From Clostridiales bacterium (GTDB taxonomy: Bacteria > Bacillota > Clostridia > Oscillospirales > JAAYOS01), in the NCBI GenBank assembly GCA_012520195.1, contig JAAYOS010000051.1, positions 1 through 33,094 on the forward strand: a DNA stretch of 33,094 nucleotides, in the 5' to 3' direction. Below the pieces are notes generated by a model. That model saw only the letters and a program-made list of their open reading frames with translations. It had not been told where the DNA came from and made no database searches. Shown one piece after another: positions 17,215-25,325 of this stretch. Position 1 is the stretch's first letter. Each line of letters opens with the position of its first letter. A program made the position numbers and the translations under genes.

Positions 17215-19119
17215 ATGCTAAATAAAGATTTAACTGCAAGATTACCTAATGGAGAATTCTTTGAGTCTTGGGAAGTGGAGCAGAAGTTTGAACGGGAAAT
17301 CCATGTCAATAATGGGCACCCAAATGCATCCGATGCAAATGACGGTTCTGAAGATCGTCCCAAAAAAACTATTAATGCAGCAGCGCAGATTGCAACACCC
17401 GGAACAAGAGTTCTAATCCACGGAGGCACATATCGTGAAACTGTACAGCCGGCTATGAGTGGTTCGGGTCCAGATAAGATGATTAGCTACGAAGCTTATA
17501 ATGGGGAAGAGGTTATTATTTCGGCATCTGTTGAAGTTAATGACTTTAAGCCCAGTGTTGGCTGGAACATTAGTAGAGGTTTTAGAGGTCGGTCAGTTGA
17601 TACTTCAAACATAAAGATCTGGGAAATTGAATTGAACCCTGAAGACTTCAAGGGATATAACCCCTTCTGTGCGGTAAATATACTGCATGACCGCCTGTAT
17701 ATAGAGTATGATAAGACGGATATGACCACATATCTAAACAGAAGAGGCATGGTTTTTGTAGACGGAAGACCCATGAAGCAAGTTCAGCTGTATTACCAGC
17801 TAGGCCTCAATGATAATACTTATTGGGTAGAGGCAAATGGACAAAAGGTACATATACGGCTTTCTGGGGATGATGACCCATCAAACCACAAAATTGAACT
17901 AACTTCCCGTGAACAGTGCTTTGCACCTAAAATTCCTTTCCTATCTTACATTAAGGTAAAGGGACTTACCCTAGCTCACGCAGCCACGGGAGCTCCTGTA
18001 CCCCAGCGCGGCTCTCTGTCGTGTTATCGTGGACACCACTGGATTATTGAAGACTGCACAATAGACTGGTCAAATGCCACAGGAATAGATTGTGGAAACG
18101 AATGTTGGCACCACACCCGTGATGAAGGACCTCCCCCGGGATACACCATCATCCGCAGAAACATAATTAAGGATGCAGGTGTTTGCGGCATTGCCGGTAT
18201 GTCCGTTCAAAACATGCTGATTGAAGACAACCTAATATCAGGCACAGGCTGGCAACGTATGGAGCTTTCTTGGGAGGCCGGAGGAATAAAGGTACATCAC
18301 TCGCGCAACTCCCTTTACAGGCGCAACATAATTAGGGACTGCTACGGGTGTGACGCTCTATGGATGGATGTGGGAAATATTAATAACCGTATCACATCAA
18401 ACCTATTCCTTGATGGTTGGAACTCCAGAGAGCATATCTTTATGGAGTGCTCCAGAGACGATGAGAACCTGATTGACAATAATATCATTTGGAATGTTGA
18501 GGGAAGATACAACAAGGAAGAAGTAAAGCCCGAGCCAGGCTCCTCCGGTTGGTATAAAACCACAGAGCAAACCGTAAAAAATGGATACGGTATTTATCTT
18601 GAGGGCACAGACAGACTGCGTATTGTTAACAACCTCATAGGAGGATGTCACTATGCCGGGTATTTTGCCAAGGTTGTTGCGTTTAGAATTGATTGGAGGC
18701 GTGGAGGAACATCACGTGAAAACAAGCTATTCAACAATCTTTTCTACGACTGTGGTGATGCTGCAATTATCCTCCCCAATGAACACAATCAAGTTGAGGG
18801 TAATGTATACTCAAAAATGCCCGGGGGTTACCTGCGTGTAATGAATCCGGAGCCAGAAATGTGTCTTGATCTTGCTACGTGGCAAGAATTTTGTGGATTT
18901 GATCTGACCGGATGCAACTGTGACCTTCACATTGAAATAGACAGTGAAGAGTTAACCATGGAGGTTACTGTCAACGAAGAACTGCCTGCAATAACAGCAG
19001 ACGATAAAGTTGAAACTGACTATTTTGGAAATCAACAGACTGGTGATAGGTGTGCCGGTCCGTTTGCCGGTCTAAAGGTCGGTAAAGTCAAATTCAATAT
19101 TGATCCGCGAAAATTATAA
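17215..19119 (+). CDS. Parallel beta-helix protein, probable carbohydrate-active enzyme
   Basis: A 634-residue protein with a right-handed parallel beta-helix. The N-terminal part (IHVNNGHPNASDANDGSEDR, TINAAAQIATPGTRVLIHGG) matches the DUF1565-type start seen in pectate-lyase-like proteins; residues about 240-520 contain repeated helix rungs (WIIEDCTIDW, YTIIRRNIIKDAG, MLIEDNLISGTG, NSLYRRNIIRDC, LRIVNNLIGG, NKLFNNLFYDCG). Such folds occur in polysaccharide lyases, epimerases and glycosidases. There is no signal peptide, so it acts inside the cell or on imported oligosaccharides. AAGGGGG lies just before ATG 17215. No sugar transporter or other glycan genes are beside it, and the substrate cannot be inferred. 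Confidence 0.8.
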   Translation: MLNKDLTARLPNGEFFESWEVEQKFEREIHVNNGHPNASDANDGSEDRPKKTINAAAQIATPGTRVLIHGGTYRETVQPAMSGSGPDKMISYEAYNGEEVIISASVEVNDFKPSVGWNISRGFRGRSVDTSNIKIWEIELNPEDFKGYNPFCAVNILHDRLYIEYDKTDMTTYLNRRGMVFVDGRPMKQVQLYYQLGLNDNTYWVEANGQKVHIRLSGDDDPSNHKIELTSREQCFAPKIPFLSYIKVKGLTLAHAATGAPVPQRGSLSCYRGHHWIIEDCTIDWSNATGIDCGNECWHHTRDEGPPPGYTIIRRNIIKDAGVCGIAGMSVQNMLIEDNLISGTGWQRMELSWEAGGIKVHHSRNSLYRRNIIRDCYGCDALWMDVGNINNRITSNLFLDGWNSREHIFMECSRDDENLIDNNIIWNVEGRYNKEEVKPEPGSSGWYKTTEQTVKNGYGIYLEGTDRLRIVNNLIGGCHYAGYFAKVVAFRIDWRRGGTSRENKLFNNLFYDCGDAAIILPNEHNQVEGNVYSKMPGGYLRVMNPEPEMCLDLATWQEFCGFDLTGCNCDLHIEIDSEELTMEVTVNEELPAITADDKVETDYFGNQQTGDRCAGPFAGLKVGKVKFNIDPRKL

Positions 19120-19153
19120 CTTTGTTTGGTTCGCAATAACCTTTCTCATGAGA

Positions 19154-19189
19154 ATAGGACGTGCGCCATAAAAATGGTTCACGTCCTAT
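19154..19189. terminator. Hairpin between convergent beta-helix gene and mnmA
   Basis: ATAGGACGTG (19154-19163) pairs with CACGTCCTAT (19180-19189), with a further CCAT/ATGG stem inside and an AAAA loop. The U-tract is weak on both strands, but the position between two stop codons suggests a shared terminator. Confidence 0.55.
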
Positions 19190-19209
19190 AATTTGCGTGT
19201 GATTTCAGT

Positions 19210-20337
19210 CTACTTCCGGGTGGGTGTTGCAATACGCCTTGTGAAATCAAAATCTGTGCTCTTAAGGATGGTTCCGCCTCCGACAACCTTGTCGCCGTCA
19301 TAGAAGACTGCTGCCTGTCCGGGGGTAACAGCACGCTGTGGTTCGTCAAATACGACTGATACGATACCGTTCTTTCCCGAATATATCGTTGCAGGTGCTT
19401 CGATTTGACTGTACCTCGTTTTTACAGCAACAGCCATCGGCTCATTAAGCTGCTCGATCGAAATCCAGTTGACATTGTCTGCGATAAATCCGTTTTTGTA
19501 GAGATCGGTCTCATCGCCGAGCACAACAGTGTTTGTCTTGGCATCCTTATCTACAACGTATTTACGTCCATTGAAGCTGATGCCTATCCCTCGCCTCTGT
19601 CCAATTGTATAGTGGATTATTCCCTTGTGTCTGCCCAGGACGTTTCCCTCGGTATCAACAAAGTCGCCTGGTTCCGATTTTTTACCGGTGGTGAACTCTA
19701 TAAACCGAGCATAGTCGCCGTCGCTGACAAAGCATATGTCCTGACTGTCTGGCTTCTCTGCATTGACTAGCCCGTGGTGCTGGGCATATTCCCGCACCTC
19801 TGATTTTAGCATATCTCCTAAAGGCAGAAGCGTACGAGAAAGCTCAGACTGCGTGAGTGAATATAGCACGTATGTCTGGTCCTTTGATCTGTCTTTTGCC
19901 TTTAGTAGCTCATATCTTCCGGTTTCAGTATTATACTTGATGCGTGCATAATGGCCTGTAGCAATATAGTCCTGTCCCATCAAATCAGCACGGTCGATCA
20001 GCTTTCCGAATTTTATGAATCTATTACAATCTATACACGGGTTAGGTGTTCTGCCATCGAGGTACTCGCACACAAACCGTTCCATTACCGTGTTCTGAAA
20101 ATGAGTTCCGAAGTTGAACACGTAATGCTCAAAGCCCAGTTTGTATGCAACTCTGCGGGCATCCTCCACGTCCTCAAGGGAGCAACATGTCCGGCTTGAA
20201 TCGGTTATATCGATATCGCTATTTGAAAAAAGTTTTAGGGTTACTCCGCAAACCTCAAATCCCTGGTCAAGTAGAATTGAGGCAGCTACGGAGCTATCGA
20301 CGCCCCCGCTCATAGCGACCATGGCTTTCTTACTCAT
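19210..20337 (-). CDS. mnmA: tRNA-uridine 2-sulfurtransferase
   Basis: Installs 2-thiouridine at U34 of Lys, Glu and Gln tRNAs, using ATP and sulfur relayed from a cysteine desulfurase. The PP-loop ATPase motif SGGVDSSVAA is at residues 9-18. PNPCIDCNRFIKFG carries the first catalytic Cys, GHYAR and SQDICFVSDGDYARFI (second Cys in the ICF) follow, and GIGQ-type residues appear in YTIGQRRGIG. At 375 residues it has normal length. AAGGAGAT precedes the ATG. The promoter is probably within 20338-20460, where an extended -10 TGGTAAAAT (minus strand, 20398-20406) is seen but without a clear -35. It is divergent from the Crp/Fnr gene. Confidence 0.95.
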   Translation of the reverse strand: MSKKAMVAMSGGVDSSVAASILLDQGFEVCGVTLKLFSNSDIDITDSSRTCCSLEDVEDARRVAYKLGFEHYVFNFGTHFQNTVMERFVCEYLDGRTPNPCIDCNRFIKFGKLIDRADLMGQDYIATGHYARIKYNTETGRYELLKAKDRSKDQTYVLYSLTQSELSRTLLPLGDMLKSEVREYAQHHGLVNAEKPDSQDICFVSDGDYARFIEFTTGKKSEPGDFVDTEGNVLGRHKGIIHYTIGQRRGIGISFNGRKYVVDKDAKTNTVVLGDETDLYKNGFIADNVNWISIEQLNEPMAVAVKTRYSQIEAPATIYSGKNGIVSVVFDEPQRAVTPGQAAVFYDGDKVVGGGTILKSTDFDFTRRIATPTRK

Positions 20338-20461
20338 TGAAATCTCCTTGTAATATTCGTTGTGCGATTATTATTCTATTAGTGTGCTTATTATCCCATT
20401 TTACCACAAGCTTTTCACAAATAACAGAGCGAGACTGTATACCAAAGAAATATCTCTCTCG

Positions 20462-20490
20462 TTGACAAGAGCAAAAGCGCTAGATATAAT
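20462..20490 (+). promoter_or_regulatory. Exact consensus sigma-A promoter of the regulator pair
   Basis: TTGACA (20462-20467), 17 bases, TATAAT (20485-20490). Every position matches the vegetative consensus. It predicts a start at about 20497 and a short leader of about 45 bases. The spacer has no clear Crp/Fnr-type palindrome. Confidence 0.85.
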
Positions 20491-20541
20491 GAAATATAAG
20501 ATATTTTAAGCTTTAGTAATTCGGAATGGAGATGCGAACAA

Positions 20542-21228
20542 TTGATAACGAAAGACGACCTCACCTTTTTGAAAGATGCGCTGCCATTCTGGAGCAGGCT
20601 CTCTGACGCACAGCAACGGGAGTTGAGTGAAGGAGCGATCGCGTATCAGTTCCCTTCCGGATCCACAGTGCACGGTGACAGCGAGGAATGCTCCGGTCTT
20701 TTTCTTGTAAAGAGTGGACGTGTACGTGCATTTATACTATCCGATACGGGTAAAGAGGTGACGTTGTATCGTCTGTTCGAGAGGGATGTATGCCTGTTTT
20801 CAGCATCCTGCGTCATGCGAGACATACATTTTGATATTAATGCAGAAGCTGAGATAGATACGTACGCAATATTGATCCCAACCCTCCTATATGAGAAGAC
20901 TATTATGGAATCACTTCCTGCCTCAAACTATATAAATCAACTACTGGCATCTAGAATGTCCGAAGTGATGTGGCTTGTTGAACAGGTTATGTTTATGAGA
21001 TTTGATTCAAGACTGGCACTGTTTTTAGTCGAACAGTCCGCTATCGACGATAGCAACAGCATTATGCTCACACATGAAGGCATTGCAAAGCATCTCGGGA
21101 CTGCGAGAGAAGTTGTATCGAGAATGCTGAAGCACTTTGAAGGGGAGGGCTACGTCGAACTGTTTCGCGGTGGAACAAGAATCATAGATATGGACAGGCT
21201 GATTGCAATAGCTGAAAGAAAGGATTGA
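20542..21228 (+). CDS. Crp/Fnr-family transcription regulator
   Basis: A 228-residue regulator with an N-terminal cyclic-nucleotide-binding-like beta-roll (about residues 15-125, including SGRVRAFILSDTGKEVTLYRL) and a C-terminal winged helix (about 165-215) with recognition region HEGIAKHLGTAREVVSRMLK. The N-terminal cysteine quartet of Fnr is missing, and the phosphate-binding GE...R.A...R motif of true cAMP receptors is not seen, so the ligand is unknown; resemblance is to the heterogeneous Clostridial Crp-like group. The start is TTG 20542 with GGAGA nine bases upstream; ATG 20532 is in a different frame. It is followed after three bases by a MarR gene, and the pair is transcribed from an exact consensus promoter. 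Confidence 0.85.
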   Translation: MITKDDLTFLKDALPFWSRLSDAQQRELSEGAIAYQFPSGSTVHGDSEECSGLFLVKSGRVRAFILSDTGKEVTLYRLFERDVCLFSASCVMRDIHFDINAEAEIDTYAILIPTLLYEKTIMESLPASNYINQLLASRMSEVMWLVEQVMFMRFDSRLALFLVEQSAIDDSNSIMLTHEGIAKHLGTAREVVSRMLKHFEGEGYVELFRGGTRIIDMDRLIAIAERKD

Positions 21229-21231
21229 ACA

Positions 21232-21753
21232 GTGATAAGAGAAGATATGATGAGTAACGTTCAAAATGATAAGACAAACAATGAGCTTGAGGAGAGGTTC
21301 CAGGAGGTCTACTCCAAGTTTAAGCTCAACTTTTACCGAGGGATTTTTGACCGTATCAGCGAGCGTGTAGGAAGCTTAACAGCAACTGAGGCGTTTGCAG
21401 TCGAAGCTATCTACGCACTGAGGGAGCCAAGAGTCGGTGAGTTTGCGGAGGCAATTGGAATTTCTCAACCGAATGCGACATATAGGGTAAACTCTTTGAT
21501 AAAGAAGGGGTATGTAGAAAAGATCAACTCCGAAACGGATAAACGTGAATACCATCTCAGAGTTACTCAAAAGTTCCTGGACTACTATAACATAAACAAT
21601 GAATATATCCATACGGTTATGGAGCGTATCAAAGAGAGATTCACTCCAAAACAGACTGAGGACCTAACTGAGATGCTCAGAATTATTTCACGTGAACTGA
21701 TGCCTGAAAACTCTCAAATCCAGAATCGTTATGCAGTGGATATAGAGGACTGA
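21232..21753 (+). CDS. MarR-family transcription regulator
   Basis: A 173-residue MarR-type winged-helix protein; such dimeric repressors often respond to phenolic or oxidant ligands. The core is ATEAFAVEAIYALREPRVGE followed by FAEAIGISQPNATYRVNSLI (recognition helix) and the wing GYVEKINSETDKREYHLRVT (DKR motif typical of the family). The start at GTG 21232 follows AAAGGA, which overlaps the end of the Crp-like gene; ATG 21247 or 21250 are alternatives. The C-terminal tail (about residues 155-173) is polar. The tight spacing to the Crp/Fnr gene suggests the two regulators act together. No dedicated target gene is adjacent; the MscS channel is convergent, 20 bases away. Confidence 0.85.
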   Translation: MIREDMMSNVQNDKTNNELEERFQEVYSKFKLNFYRGIFDRISERVGSLTATEAFAVEAIYALREPRVGEFAEAIGISQPNATYRVNSLIKKGYVEKINSETDKREYHLRVTQKFLDYYNINNEYIHTVMERIKERFTPKQTEDLTEMLRIISRELMPENSQIQNRYAVDIED

Positions 21754-21772
21754 GAAACTCATACCAGTCCTG

Positions 21773-23062
21773 CTATGCCTCAGGTTCAGAAGATGGGGAT
21801 ACTTTTTCTTCTGTAGCAGGTTTTGTCGGTAGGATTTCCATAAACATCCTAAAATCATAACTGCTGGGCTGTTGATATATCTTCAGGTCAAATAGTGGTG
21901 CCGCAGCGATTATATGGTCGAAGATATCCGACTGGATGCCCTCGTATTCTACCCAAACAGTGGTGGAAGCAAATGCATAGATTTGCAGGTAGATGCCCTT
22001 ATCATCAGGTGCAAGCTGTCTGACCATTATTGTCATCGACTGATTGACACCGGGGATGCTCTGAAGGTAGTTGAGGATGTATGCCCTAAATGTACCTAAG
22101 TTTGTAAGCCTTCTCCCGTTAATAGGTACCGATTCGTCTATCTGATGTTTTTCATTATATTGTTCAATCTCATCCAGCTTACGGGCTATATAGCCCTCTA
22201 GAAGCTGGATTTTCTTATATTGTTCAATCATTTCATCGGTACAGAATTTGACTGAACTCAAATCTATCTGTATAGAACGGATAATACGGCGTCCGCCCCA
22301 GTCGAACATGCCACGCCAATTCTTGAAGGACCCTGAGATAAGGGCGTATGCAGGTAAGTGGACGAATGTTTTATCAAAGTTCTGTACCTTGACAGTCGTC
22401 ATAGTCAGATCCACTACAGTACCGTTCGCCCCGTAAGCGGGCACTTCAATCCAGTCACCGATTCGAAGCATGTCATTGCCCGTTAACTGAATACCCGCAA
22501 CGAATCCTAGTATTGGGTCCTTAAATATCAGCGAAAACAGAGCAGTGGCTGCGCCTATTCCACCGATAAGCACGAAGGGGTCCTTTCCGGCGAGAGTTGC
22601 GATAAGTACAATACCCATCAGTATAAACATCGCGACCTTAACGATCTGCAGAAGGCCCTTTATAGGACGTGTTTTTGATATCTCGTAGGAAGTGTAGATA
22701 TCGTTAACAGACTTAAGTACGGCGTTTATGACAAGGGCTAATACAATTATTATATAGGAGATGGCCAGGCGTCTAATGAGATCCAAATAGACTCCGACTA
22801 ACGGGGCAGCGACGTAGATTACAACTGCTGGGACAATATATGAGGCATAGTCAAAGACTCTGTTTTTAAGAAATACATCGTCCCATTTGGCTTTGCTTTT
22901 TTCAACGACTTTCTTTACGATCCTGAGCAATACCTTTTTTGATACGAAGCCTGCAAGCACTACTAGAGATAAGATTATCAGAAGTCGCAGAAGTGTGAAT
23001 AAAACCGCAGTAATCTCCTCGCTGCTTGTTAGGATTCCGATGGATTCAAGAAAACGCAACAT
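21773..23062 (-). CDS. MscS-family mechanosensitive ion channel (YbdG-like)
   Basis: Membrane channel that opens under tension to release solutes on osmotic downshock. It has several N-terminal transmembrane segments (about 18-40, 73-95, 98-118, 138-158), then the MscS pore and beta domain: GIGAATALFSLIFKDPILGF, the Gly-rich pore helix variant, ending with GDWIEVPAYGANGTVVDLTM and the NFDKTFVHLPAY segment. The large C-terminal domain with an additional coiled insertion (about 265-310) is like the YbdG/YnaI group rather than short MscS. Length is 429 residues. AAAGGAG precedes the ATG. It is monocistronic and convergent with the MarR gene, with a short inverted repeat (AGGACTG/CAGTCCT, 21746-21771) between them. 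Confidence 0.88.
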   Translation of the reverse strand: MLRFLESIGILTSSEEITAVLFTLLRLLIILSLVVLAGFVSKKVLLRIVKKVVEKSKAKWDDVFLKNRVFDYASYIVPAVVIYVAAPLVGVYLDLIRRLAISYIIIVLALVINAVLKSVNDIYTSYEISKTRPIKGLLQIVKVAMFILMGIVLIATLAGKDPFVLIGGIGAATALFSLIFKDPILGFVAGIQLTGNDMLRIGDWIEVPAYGANGTVVDLTMTTVKVQNFDKTFVHLPAYALISGSFKNWRGMFDWGGRRIIRSIQIDLSSVKFCTDEMIEQYKKIQLLEGYIARKLDEIEQYNEKHQIDESVPINGRRLTNLGTFRAYILNYLQSIPGVNQSMTIMVRQLAPDDKGIYLQIYAFASTTVWVEYEGIQSDIFDHIIAAAPLFDLKIYQQPSSYDFRMFMEILPTKPATEEKVSPSSEPEA

Positions 23063-23263
23063 TTGGTGAGTTCTCCTTTCGGGGTACTTGTTGGTTAAGC
23101 ATTTTCAATTGAGAGAAAGAGAGACTTTTCACTATTATAACCTCAAAATACCAAAAAAGCGAATAATATAGCGAACAATACTAACTGTTGGCTGACATAT
23201 ATGCCATAAAGATGCTATTGAACCGGCCGGAACTCGGCGTAACTGACTTTAAATAAAAAAGAA

Positions 23264-23285
23264 CCTACATCTATAAAGATGTAGG
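23264..23285 (-). terminator. Hairpin terminator downstream of the Ltp-repeat gene
   Basis: CCTACATCT and AGATGTAGG pair around a four-base loop; on the minus strand TTCTTTTTTATTT follows, a proper U-tract. It is 240 bases past the stop of the Ltp-repeat gene, so either the 3' UTR is long or the terminator ends a small RNA in this gap. Confidence 0.6.
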
Positions 23286-23302
23286 CAAAGGGAAGAGAAT
23301 AA

Positions 23303-23347
23303 GGTGTATAGAAATTGCTATCGAAATAGCAAATATCATTTTACACC
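23303..23347. other. Nested inverted repeat, possible structured RNA
   Basis: GGTGTA (23303-23308) pairs with TACACC (23342-23347); inside, TTGCTAT and ATAGCAA make a perfect seven-pair stem with a CGAA loop. With the adjacent terminator hairpin it could be part of a small RNA or a long 3' UTR read on the minus strand. Confidence 0.35.
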
Positions 23348-23524
23348 ATAATTCAACAAAAATCAAAGAATTGTTTAATATTTAACATGTTAATTTTTGC
23401 CATACGACATTTTCCGAAACTCGAATTTTTAACTCAGCATAAGAGACTAGATACACTATCTTATATAGATTCATCCTTATTACAGACAAACAGAGGCTCT
23501 TATTGACACCTAGCCTTCTTCGCA

Positions 23525-24082
23525 TCAATATCCATTTTCCTCTGCGCCGTGCACAGCCTGCTCGTGTGTAAAACCATCATATTCTAGCTGCTCAATCAGC
23601 CCATCTCTAGAAAACGATGAAAAACTCAGATATGATTCGGCCGCCTTAACTGCCTGCTCAAACCAATCAGCTCCACAATTGTCAGCAGCATAGATTGCAT
23701 CTTCCCTTGAATACTTTTCGTACATCAGCTGCTCAACTAAACCTTTATATGAAAAAGCTGAGAAGCTTAAATACGACTTAGCAGAGCGCAGCGCATTCTT
23801 TTGGCCGGTAGTTTCTCCTGCGATAGGCGACTCTTCCGGAGATGGACTAGGTGTGGAGGTAGGGGTTGGGATAGGAGAAGCCGTGTTTGTAATTGCAGGA
23901 CTCTCGTTCGGGCTAGGTGATGGATCGGCTTGCGGAGAAGTGCTTAGATCTGGAACCTTATCACCTGTATCAGTATCATCGCCCAGTGCTGAAATAGCTA
24001 CAATAACTGCGACTGCAACTAATGCCCAGAACCACCATCTCTTGAAAATCGACTTCTTGCTTTCGCTATTGTCTCTTTCCAT
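23525..24082 (-). CDS. Membrane-anchored protein with two Ltp repeats
   Basis: A 185-residue protein: charged N-terminus, one transmembrane helix (about residues 16-33, WWFWALVAVAVIVAISAL), a Pro/Ser/Thr-rich linker (about 44-88) and two related repeats of the Ltp (host cell surface-exposed lipoprotein) type, residues 95-139 and 141-185, each with A-SYLSFS-FS-GL-EQL-Y--- ---A. Ltp of Streptococcus thermophilus phage TP-J34 blocks DNA injection by other phages, but similar repeats occur in many chromosomal Bacillota proteins of unknown role. Here the anchor is a helix rather than a lipobox, as no Cys follows the helix. GAGGAG precedes the ATG. It stands alone between the channel and ABC genes, with no phage genes nearby, so a defence role is only a possibility. 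Confidence 0.8.
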   Translation of the reverse strand: MERDNSESKKSIFKRWWFWALVAVAVIVAISALGDDTDTGDKVPDLSTSPQADPSPSPNESPAITNTASPIPTPTSTPSPSPEESPIAGETTGQKNALRSAKSYLSFSAFSYKGLVEQLMYEKYSREDAIYAADNCGADWFEQAVKAAESYLSFSSFSRDGLIEQLEYDGFTHEQAVHGAEENGY

Positions 24083-24158
24083 ACTTCAAAACTCCTCTGT
24101 TCCAAAATGCACTATTACTTTTAGTTATTCTAACCGGAGGAGTGATAAAAATGCCTGG

Positions 24159-25325
24159 CTATGCGTATCTTTTTCTCTTTGCCACCACTAATGCAACTGC
24201 AAACATAGCCACAGCAAAGCCAAGCTGTATTAGGATGGAGGAAAATACTGATTCCAGTTGTTCAAATCCAAAGCTTGTAAGCCCTGCTATTTCATTATTT
24301 GCTTTCACATACCAGTAAGAAGGGGTAAAGCTAGCAATTCGTAGAACTGATTGACTAATAAGTTCCTGTGGTACGAAAACACCACTGATGAAACTGGGGC
24401 CTAGTGTTACTACATTACAAACCGCAGATAGTGCTTCCTGATTGGTAACCGCTGTACCTATGAGATAACTAAGGCTAGTGCCGCAAATCATAAATATAAA
24501 GGAGTTAAGCACGAAATAGAGTGTTGCTGGAGTGAGACTGTTCTTGAAATTAAACATTATGCAAAAACCAACCATAATAAACCAGGTCACCATAGCAAAT
24601 GTTAGGTTTGCTAAGATGAACTGCATGTTGATTCTTGATGTGCTAATGGGTGAGCATGCATTTCTTCGTTTTATATCTTTATCACTGAATACTACCATCA
24701 GTGCGCTCATACCCATAACTAAAACACCTAGCATCGAGTATGACAAGTAATTGAAATAGAAGTTAGCATAGGAGGTATCGGCCTTATTTGCCCTAGTATC
24801 ATAGAGTTCAACATTTGTAGTAACCGATAGGTCTTTAAGCACCTTGGAAACAAGTTCTTCTTCGGCTATGTTTTCAACATTAGTAAGATACAGCCTAGCT
24901 AAGTCAAAATATTTCTCTACGCTGATGTCTACATATGCACTGGAGTAGGATTCGGGAATAGTGGTCTTTTGGATCTTGACATCCTCACCCCCCATGAACC
25001 TTTCGGTAAAACCGTTTGGTATGTAGAGGGCATATGTGACCCTTCTGAAGTAAAGCGCGTCTTGCAGAGCCTCTGTATCTCTTTCTATTTCAACAAAGTT
25101 TGCTACTTTGCTGAGTTCTTCCTTGAGACCATCCACTAGGGGTCCCGTCTCATCGCTAATAAACGCTATATCCGTCTTTGTAGGGGTAAATGAAGCCATC
25201 TCTTTACTTTCATTTGACATAGAGGAGGTTGCAAGGATCGATACGCCTAAGAACACAACTACATATATCATAAGAGTTGGTATATTGTCCTTGATGATTT
25301 TCAAGCATAGTTTAAATACTTGCAT
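24159..25325 (-). CDS. ABC-2 type transporter permease (second permease)
   Basis: A 388-residue ABC-2 family membrane subunit with one N-terminal helix (about 15-33), a long extracytoplasmic domain (about 40-190) and five or more C-terminal helices (for example YSMLGVLVMGMSALMVVF, FVLNSFIFMICGTSLSYLIG, LIQLGFAVAMFAVALVVA). This topology is that of the YhgE/DrrB/LnrN-like exporters. It overlaps the preceding permease gene by 14 bases and forms an operon with it and with the ATPase gene. The substrate is unknown; by analogy with LnrLMN of B. subtilis it may remove membrane-active antibiotics. Its sequence differs clearly from the first permease, so the transporter is probably a heterodimer in the membrane. 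Confidence 0.85.
   Translation of the reverse strand: MQVFKLCLKIIKDNIPTLMIYVVVFLGVSILATSSMSNESKEMASFTPTKTDIAFISDETGPLVDGLKEELSKVANFVEIERDTEALQDALYFRRVTYALYIPNGFTERFMGGEDVKIQKTTIPESYSSAYVDISVEKYFDLARLYLTNVENIAEEELVSKVLKDLSVTTNVELYDTRANKADTSYANFYFNYLSYSMLGVLVMGMSALMVVFSDKDIKRRNACSPISTSRINMQFILANLTFAMVTWFIMVGFCIMFNFKNSLTPATLYFVLNSFIFMICGTSLSYLIGTAVTNQEALSAVCNVVTLGPSFISGVFVPQELISQSVLRIASFTPSYWYVKANNEIAGLTSFGFEQLESVFSSILIQLGFAVAMFAVALVVAKRKRYA

Larger units (their letters stand above)
23063..23524. other. 460-base intergenic region with two hairpins
   Basis: No gene is seen. AT-rich, containing two hairpins listed separately (23264-23285 and 23303-23347). The remainder shows no tRNA-like or protein-coding signal. 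It separates the MscS gene from the Ltp-repeat gene, both on the minus strand. Confidence 0.5.

Noticed and set aside
23853-24191. A 112-codon plus-strand frame
   Set aside because: Antisense to the Pro/Ser linker and anchor of the Ltp protein; its composition reflects low-complexity sequence.
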